Source: UBA2144 sp964506185
Lineage (GTDB): Bacteria; Patescibacteriota; Gracilibacteria; Peribacterales; Peribacteraceae
Direction: 5' to 3'
DNA: 7,874 nucleotides
Assembly (NCBI GenBank): GCA_964506185.1
Contig: CAZDKL010000036.1
Location: 1-7,874, forward strand
Both the position numbers and the translations under genes were made by a program. Of this stretch, positions 1 through 7,000 are shown piece after piece. A model generated the notes under the pieces. That model was not told the origin of the DNA and ran no database searches. It saw only the letters and a program-made list of their open reading frames with translations. Position 1 is the first letter of the stretch. Each line of letters starts with the position of its first letter.

Positions 1-456
1 ACCCCCAGGACAACAACATTGCATACCAGAAGCGTCAGAAGTGCCACCTTCATCAGAAGACTCAAATAAACAAGAACCATCATCGTAACCCAAAGCACAG
101 CAATCCCCGTCAAAATCAGAATCCTCAATACAATGATCTTCTCCATCCCCATCATCCCAACAATACCAATAACAAGTCGGGCCACCTGAAGAACCAATCG
201 TCGAGTCACAATCGGTATGATCAGTACATCCTGTTCCAAAATTACATTCGTCTTCATCAGTCGATGCCACGCATGCACCTGTATCGTCACATACATTACA
301 AGTCATAGTGATACCCGAATCACCAGTATCAGCCTCAGCCAATAAGTATGCCTTTTCACTTCCTCTTTTCCCCATTTCCTCCAAAACAGTCTGCGTCACA
401 GAGACGCCAACTACGGCAGTGAGAAACAATACGATGATAAGTGAACGTAACTTCAT
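1..456 (-). CDS. Cysteine-rich acidic exported protein, 3' end cut by window edge
   Basis: An open frame runs from ATG at 454-456 to the left edge with no stop: 152 codons are visible and the C-terminus is missing. The start is a Lys/Arg n-region followed by a hydrophobic stretch at about residues 6-20 (LIIVLFLTAVVGVSV), which is a signal peptide or signal anchor; I see no clear cleavage site or lipobox. From residue 53 on there are 15 cysteines, including CNVC, YWYC, CC at 119-120 and CCC at 147-149. The same part is very rich in Asp and Glu. Residues 112-118 (DSDFDGD) match the DxDxDG calcium-binding loop pattern, and DDGDGE at 101-106 is similar. This suggests a secreted, disulfide-bonded and possibly calcium-binding protein. 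I do not recognise a family. It lies 129 bases after the 139-residue membrane protein gene on the same strand and has the same leader motif. Coding status is well supported by the signal sequence and clean frame; function is unknown. Confidence 0.75.
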   Translation of the reverse strand, partial: MKLRSLIIVLFLTAVVGVSVTQTVLEEMGKRGSEKAYLLAEADTGDSGITMTCNVCDDTGACVASTDEDECNFGTGCTDHTDCDSTIGSSGGPTCYWYCWDDGDGEDHCIEDSDFDGDCCALGYDDGSCLFESSDEGGTSDASGMQCCCPGG

Positions 457-498
457 AGAGGGGGCGAAGCAAATCTACCGCTATTAACGATAGATATT
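457..498 (-). promoter_or_regulatory. Shared leader motif before the Cys-rich protein gene
   Basis: Read on the minus strand, this has AATAT (498-494), CGTTA (489-485), TAGATT (477-472), a GC at 470-469 and CCCCCT (464-459), ending two bases before ATG. The same ordered elements precede the other complete gene start in the window (1006-1044). There is no AGGAGG-like ribosome binding site, and CCCCCT cannot pair with the 16S anti-Shine-Dalgarno sequence. TAGATT could be a -10 element, which would put the transcript start within a few bases of the ATG and give a nearly leaderless mRNA. I found no -35 box at consistent spacing. The motif is seen directly; its role is inferred. Confidence 0.45.
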
Positions 499-585
499 AC
501 CAACCCCTTGCGAAATTTGGGCTATCGACATATGCAAAATATTGTGCTTTAGCTTTCGATGATATTAAAGATTCTGATTGAATTA

Positions 586-1005
586 TTACTGCGTAGCCGC
601 CGGAGCTACTTGCACAGGCACAACATCTAGTATTTTATTCTGCTTTTCACTGAATAGAATAGCTCTTTCTGCGGTTACTATAAGGAAGTCCCCATTCTCA
701 GCTTTGTTGTAAAAAGGATTCCTTTCTCTAAGCTTTTCTACATCTACAATCGTTGCAACGGTCGGCTCAATATCCCCTATTTCCATCAGTCTTCTGACCT
801 TTTCTACAATTCTAGCTGCCTTTTCTCGATCTTGACGTGTAGATCCAGTTTGCATTTGCTCAAGTCTTACAGTCACTTGCTCCAATTGGTTCTCCACAAC
901 TTTACGCTTTGCCTCTAGAACTCCTGCCAATGCAACAAGAGCAACCAGAGCGATAAGTAACAATGTACCTTTCTGGGTTTTTGCAGATCTTTTAGTGGAT
1001 TTCAT
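586..1005 (-). CDS. Small single-pass membrane protein with coiled coil, conserved CPR-type family
   Basis: The complete gene encodes 139 residues, from ATG at 1003-1005 to TAA at 586-588. A basic N-terminus (KSTKRSAKTQK) precedes a hydrophobic helix at about residues 13-30, predicting a signal anchor with the C-terminus outside the membrane. Residues 33-52 (KRKVVENQLEQVTVRLEQMQ) form a short likely coiled coil. The conserved-looking C-terminal domain spans about residues 57-133, with PTVATIVD at 81-88, a KL...NPFY segment at 91-99 and KAENGDFLIV at 101-110, followed by AILF...NKILDVVPV. From memory this pattern recurs in hypothetical proteins of Patescibacteria; no function is known to me. 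It starts 56 bases after the giant surface protein gene, on the same strand, so co-transcription is possible. However, it has its own leader motif, which suggests separate initiation. There is no Shine-Dalgarno sequence. Confidence is high as a gene and moderate for the family. Confidence 0.9.
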   Translation of the reverse strand: MKSTKRSAKTQKGTLLLIALVALVALAGVLEAKRKVVENQLEQVTVRLEQMQTGSTRQDREKAARIVEKVRRLMEIGDIEPTVATIVDVEKLRERNPFYNKAENGDFLIVTAERAILFSEKQNKILDVVPVQVAPAATQ

Positions 1006-1044
1006 AAGGGAAGGGGGAATGCGAATCTAATGATAACGAATATT
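1006..1044 (-). promoter_or_regulatory. Shared leader motif before the 139-residue membrane protein gene
   Basis: On the minus strand this carries AATAT (1044-1040), CGTTA (1038-1034), TAGATT (1029-1024), GC (1022-1021) and CCCCCT (1017-1012), with CCCTT filling the last bases before ATG. It matches the order and near-spacing of the leader at 457-498, although the two coding regions are unrelated. The region between TAGATT and ATG is 18 bases here and 15 there. A pyrimidine-rich stretch stands where a Shine-Dalgarno sequence is expected. A promoter with a short 5' leader or a translation-initiation element are the likeliest readings. Confidence 0.45.
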
Positions 1045-1051
1045 GCAATAT
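1040..1051. repeat. 12-bp perfect palindrome ATATTGCAATAT
   Basis: A perfect inverted repeat lies in the 56-base gap between the giant gene's stop (1062-1064) and the next ATG (1005). It overlaps the upstream edge of the leader motif. It could be an operator half-site pair or chance in an AT-rich spacer. No T-run follows it, so it is not a convincing terminator. Confidence 0.3.
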
Positions 1052-1061
1052 GAAGGCAAGT

Positions 1062-4000
1062 TTAAGAAGTTGAACCGGTTCCTGTGGTTGATCCTGCCTG
1101 CGGTGAGCTTGTCGAACCCGCCTGCGGTGAGCTTGCCTGCCCTGAGCTTGTCGAAGGTGTTGAACCCGTGCTTGATGCGGGTTCGGGTTCGGATTCGGGT
1201 TCTGGCTCAGGCTCAGGCTCGGGCTCGGGCTCGGGCTCGGGTTCGGGCTCGGGCTCGGGTTCGGGTTCGGTAATTGAGCCGGTTCCTGTTGTTGTTGAAC
1301 CAGTTCCGGTATCAGTAGTTGTTGATCCGGTGCCTGTTGTTGAACCACTTCCTGTAGTTGTTGAACCTGACCCTGTGTCTTGCTCATTATCATCTTCATT
1401 TGTCTCTTCTGTTTCTTTTGTTTCCTCTGTTTCTTCTGTTTCCTCTGTTTCTTCTGTTTCCTCTGCTTCTTCTGTTTCCTCTTGAACTACCACCCATCCA
1501 AATGGCAACACCAACCTTTCACTTAACTCGCTATCCCACACAAACTCAATTCCAAAATCAGGATGAGTCCACTTGTTACCATCGTGGTAACGCGAGCAAT
1601 TATAAGGTTTACCATTGTCATCTAATGGAACTCGCTGTCTTATACAACCGTTCCATATTTCACTCGAAGAGATCGGGTATCCAAGTTCATCTACCGGGAA
1701 GTCCCTCATTACTACTCCGTCTTCGCGATCGCCTGACTCTATCTTCAAATCTTTTAATGCAAGCGCGGTCCATGCAAATGTAACTTCTTCCTCTGCTGAA
1801 TCTTTTAGCTCAATAACAAATCCGGTTTGTGATCGGAATGACATTCGCCAGTCTGCAAATGAATCAGATGTTGCAGTTACAACAGGAGTAGATTTGAACT
1901 TAGGTTCGAACGGAACTATCACCTCTTTTCCAGTCAGAGGAATTTGTGCGACACCGGCTTGGTTTTTACTGACAATTAGTTCGCCCCCCACTTCCACGTC
2001 ACCTAAGAATTTTGCGAGTCCCTTGATTGTAATATTTCCAAGTACTGTCAGCGCATCATGCACAACCAATTCTCCTAACTCAACTGAGCTCGTCTGATCC
2101 AAATCAAACTCCATAACTGATCCCGAACCCGAACCCGATAAGCGAGTAATCATATCCTCAACCGACTCACCATTTATCTTAAGTTCGCCTTGGACAGACA
2201 TGTCTTTGAAAGCAGTCACCGACTCGTAGAAAAGAGCCGCTCCATGAACCTTTAGTTCATTTTGAAGCAACACAACTCCACTGGAAGTTAGAGTTGAAAC
2301 GTGCAAACTTGGAACTTGCAGACTATCGGTAATTCGCACGGAGCCCTTAAACTGCACATTTTCTCGACTTAGCCAATTTTCTACGGCTTCAGTAATCTTG
2401 GATTCCTGACTTGCTCTATCGGACTTAACAATATCCTCAACTTCCGATGCAGTCACCAATTCCGAACCCTTAAATTCGGTAATAAGATCTGCCAGATGTC
2501 CTGCATCCAGGTTCTCCACAGCATCGGTAATCATCAACTCAACCTCATCCTCAATCTCCATGGCAGCGACGGTTTCCAATACATGAGCTTCAACTGCATC
2601 AACAGTAATCGAAGAGTTTCTGCGAGATATCAAAACATTCACAACTCCCTCTCCTGATTCCTGGTCTTCAAGAGCCACACCAACCGTCGGCTCACCAGGT
2701 TCTGCCAGTCGTGCATAACCTAATTCGGAGGCAGAAGTAAGTGCATCACCTGCTCTAATAGGCTTGCCCTCTTCAACAATTACTTTTGCAGGAACCTGCC
2801 CGATAAGACCAATCATATAATGATTCGGTACAGGCAAACCACTTGCACCTGTTATGTAATTACCAAGAATTGCCGGATTAGTTGAGACGATTCCCATCAG
2901 GTTTCCATCTGCTTCATTCTTACAACGTTCAACTGCATTGTCGCGAGCAATATCAATACAAACCACTTCCCCTGAGACTAGTTCATCTTTCGAGAAGAAC
3001 CACTCTGCATAGTCAGCACCACTTGTTCCGTGTGTCCCATCGGCATAGCTCTTTCCATCTGCAGCAATTCGCCAAATAATATTTTCGTCACTTGTTACAT
3101 CTGAATAAACTCTGAATACATTATCTGTTGCCGTTGAAGATTCGCTGTCCAGAGTAAGAGTAGATCCGCTTGTGGACTGGATCCTAAGCGAGCCTGTATC
3201 AGTCAAGTACATGCTGGATTCAAACTCTCCGTTGTATCCGAATAGAATATGAGGAACAAATTCTTTGTTTACATAAGAATTAACTTCAATAGCAAGAGCT
3301 GCACCAGTTTGTGCTTCGGTGTAAATCAGAACTCCAGTAGAAGTAGTATGCTTTGCGTTAACATACAAAGCACCAGTTTCGGATGCAGCAGTTGATATAA
3401 CACTTAACCGCTGGCCGGACATTGTACCAATTACCTCCAAAGCAGTTTGAGGGCTTGCTGTTCCAATTCCAACCATTTCGTTTTCGGTATCAACATTGAA
3501 AACAGGGCTTCCTCCATCAGTATCAAATATTTGGAAGGCAGTTACTGAATCCGTGAGGTTTTGGAATGTTGACGTGCCTTCTATTGAAAGTGCTCCGGAA
3601 GATGTAATTAGATCTCGAGCATGAATTGAATGACCGGACATCGCACCGGTTACATCCAAGAGTGTAGAAGGATCTATATTCCCGATACCTACATTTCCTC
3701 CATTGGCAATTTTCAGCTTCGTGCTATTGGCTATCGCAAAGCTCATTCCTCCGCCTCCACTGAAATTATTGAAGTACATAGCCCCTGCCCAATCTGCAAC
3801 TTGAGTATATGCCGTACTGGCCATTCCAAAGTTACCATTCTTCCTGTCATCAATATAAAATATATTGTTGGCTCTGGCATGTGTTCCTGCAGTTTGATTC
3901 TCTTGTACGAAACCTATGTCATCATTTGAATTGCCAAAAATATGCAATTCCTCTTCAGGACTCGCTGTTCCAATTCCAACCCTTTCATTAGTAGTATCGA

Positions 4001-7000
4001 CATTAAACACAGGATTGCCACCGTCGTTATCTAGAATTTGGAAGAACGTTGTGGCATCTGAAGCGCTTTGGAATGTAGTTGCTCCTTCGATCGAAAGAGC
4101 ACCGGATGAAGCCAAGACATCTGATATATGAAGAGAAGATCCGGAGAATGCACTTGAAAGGCTGAAGACCGTTCCATTTAATGATAGTCCCTGACCTGCG
4201 GAATACGAGGAGCCTCCAACATTTTCGGCCCATGATAATGTGCCCGCACCATCGGTCTTTAGAATGTAATTAGCAGACCCATCCGCTGTTGGCAAAGTGT
4301 AGTTGCCACCAATTGTTACGGCTCCCTGAAGACTTGAAGTACCATCTATTACCAAAGCTCCACTTGAGTTGATGCCTCCCTCAATCGAAAGTGCTCCAGA
4401 GGAAGTTAGAAGATCTTGGGCATGTAAGCTCCAACCAGAAGCTGCACCGGAAATTTCGAGCAGCATTCCAGCATCAACAGATTGTCCTGCCAGATCAACT
4501 GAGGAAATCAATAGTCCCCCAGTCATCGCATCGCCTGAAACATTTACATATCTTGTGTCTCCATTGGCTTGATCCATACCAGATCCAGCTGCATTATCCG
4601 GAGACCACGTAAGAACTCCTGCACCATTCGTCTTTAGAACTTGTCCATTATCACCATCTGCAGTAGGAAGCGTGAAATTGCCTCCAATTGTAACCGCACC
4701 TAACAGAGACGAAGTACCTTCAATTGAGAGAGTGCCTGAGCCTGCAATGTTTCCCGATGTATTTATATTGCCTGTGACGACCGTGTTCGCGTTCAAGTAA
4801 ACAAGTCCATCGATTGAGAGCGAGCCGGATCCTGCAATGTTTCCTGTTGTGTTTAGAGTTGAACCTAGAGTCGTTGCTCCTTGAAGTGATGAAGCACCTT
4901 GAATTGAAAGAGTGCCAGATCCAGCGATATTCGTGGACACATTCAATGAATCCGCAAGTGTTACAAGTCCCTTTAACGATGAGACACCTTCAATCGAAAG
5001 TACTCCTGAGCCTGAGATATTTGAAGATGCATTAAGAGTTCCTGTTATGCTTGTGTTGTCATTTAGATATGTAAGGCCATCAACGGAAAGTGTTCCGGAT
5101 GATGTAAGTCTGTCTTGGGCACTAAGAAGAAGTCCAGAGGCTGTACCAGAAACTTCGAAATCTACAGTAGGTATTGTCCCAATTCCAACCCTTTCATTAG
5201 TCGTATCTACATTGAAGACAGGATCTCCTCCGTCTGAATCCAGTATTTGGAATGAAGTGGTTGCATCGGTCAGATTCTGGAATGTTGATGAGCCTTCGAT
5301 TGAAAGTGCACCTGAAGATGTGAAGAGGTCCTGAGCATGCAAAACTAATCCTGAAGATGTTCCTGTGATCTCTAGTGATGTTCCGGAGAAAGTATTATTA
5401 AGTGCAAAGAAACTGTTTGCTAGAGTAAGTCCTTGTCCCGCTTTGTACGTAGTACCTCCAGCATTCTCCGCCCAGCTTAATGTCCCTGCACCATCGGTTT
5501 TAAGAATGTAATTTGCTGAACCGTCCACTGACGGAAGTGTGTAAGCCGTTCCAATTGTCACAGCACCCTTCAAAGAAGTTGCACCATCGACAGTCAGAGT
5601 TCCGCTTGATGACATGTTGCCTTCTATCGAAAGCGTACCTGAGCCAGCGATGTTTCCGGATGTGTTCAGATTTCCCGTGACAACTGTATTAGCATTTAGG
5701 TAAACAAGTCCGTCAACGGAAAGTGAACCTGAGCCTGCGATACTTGTATCAACAAGCAACGATCCGGATGTTGCTATCGATCCCCAGACATCCAAAGAAT
5801 CATCTATTCTAAGGGATGTACCAGACATGCTAGATCTGAAGCTCGAAGCTCCATCTACAACAAGTGTTCCGGAAGATGACAAAGATGAATCAGCGTGAAC
5901 AATATCTGATCCCAGCGCACCAAAACTATGATCAATGATTTTTACTGTGCTACTTGAAGTGCCATCGTTTGAAATGGCAAATACATCGCCATCGCTACCG
6001 GATCCGTTTCCGTCCGCCATCCAGAAAACTACCGCATCGCTGTCCGGATTAATCGGATCAGAATCACCATCAGCTGGAGCAAGTGCAATAGTCCACAAGG
6101 CAGTATCATTCATGCCAGCTGAGAATTCTGCTGTGCCAGCTGCACCTGCATTCTCCAGTGTAGTGGTCACAACCATCGAACCTCCATCACCTGCCATTTG
6201 ATAATAACTTAGTTTAGAGTGATCGGTCGGAGTACTATCCTCCAACGTCATACCTGACATTTCATCCGATACTGCAAATCGAATTATCTGTGAACTATCA
6301 TGATTAGTAGTTACGGTCGGTGCGTCAGGATGATAGCCAGAGTCTGTCGTATTTGCAGACACATCAATTGGACTTGTAAGATGCACATTGCTGTATCTAA
6401 GAATATTTACTGTAAGTGAATCGGAGACATTAACCGTAAATGTATAGTCGGCAGGCTCAGAAGCTCCTGCATGCTTGTAGAACACAGTTGCATTAGCATC
6501 CGAAGAAGTAGATTTCGTACCCAGTTTCGTCCAACCTGCTGGAGTATTGATATTGGAAGCTGCAGCGTCATCCATGTATGCATGCATTGCGATTAGGAAG
6601 TCACCCTCTACTGTTCCGGAAGGCTTGGTGACTGTAACAGATGTACCAACAGCCGAATTGTCATTTTCGGAATGGTAAGAAACAGCAGCTGTAGGTGCAG
6701 GAGCTGTAACCTGTCTTATAGTGAATGCTCCATCAACATCCAATGAAGTATCTGGAGCCGTGTGTCCAATTCCTGTTCTGCCAAGAACGTAGGATATTGC
6801 ACCGGACATAACTGTTAGATTTGCTCCGGAAAGAGTGCCTGCAGTTGAGATGTTTCCTGCAGCTACAAGTGTTGAATCCATTGTTACAGCACCTTGAAGG
6901 GATGATGTTCCTAGTACTGAAAGAGCTCCTGAAGAGGTAAGGAGGTCTTGAGCATGGACTACTAATCCTGATGATGTTCCGGTGATTTCTAATGAAGTCC

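Noticed and set aside
488..527. Inverted repeat CGATAG-CCAA ... TTGG-CTATCG in the 129-base gap, as a terminator or attenuator
   Set aside because: Arms are only 6 and 4 bp with an uneven internal loop, and no T-run follows on the minus strand; too weak to call.
1096..1157. CRISPR array
   Set aside because: Repeat copies are adjacent or overlapping, of unequal length, and have no regular unique spacers.
992..1485. Open frames on both strands across the low-complexity tail (Gln/Pro/Ser-rich or Gly/Ser-rich products)
   Set aside because: They are frame shadows of the EP, EET and palindromic repeats; periodic DNA stays open in several frames.
1615..2097. Plus-strand open frame opposite the giant gene's C-terminal domains
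   Set aside because: No ribosome site, no recognisable domain, and the opposite frame encodes a coherent multi-domain protein.
3630..4233. Short open frames on both strands (60-99 codons) within the repeat region
   Set aside because: Composition is what is expected from the complement or shifted reading of Ser/Gly/Thr-rich repeats; all lie inside the long gene.
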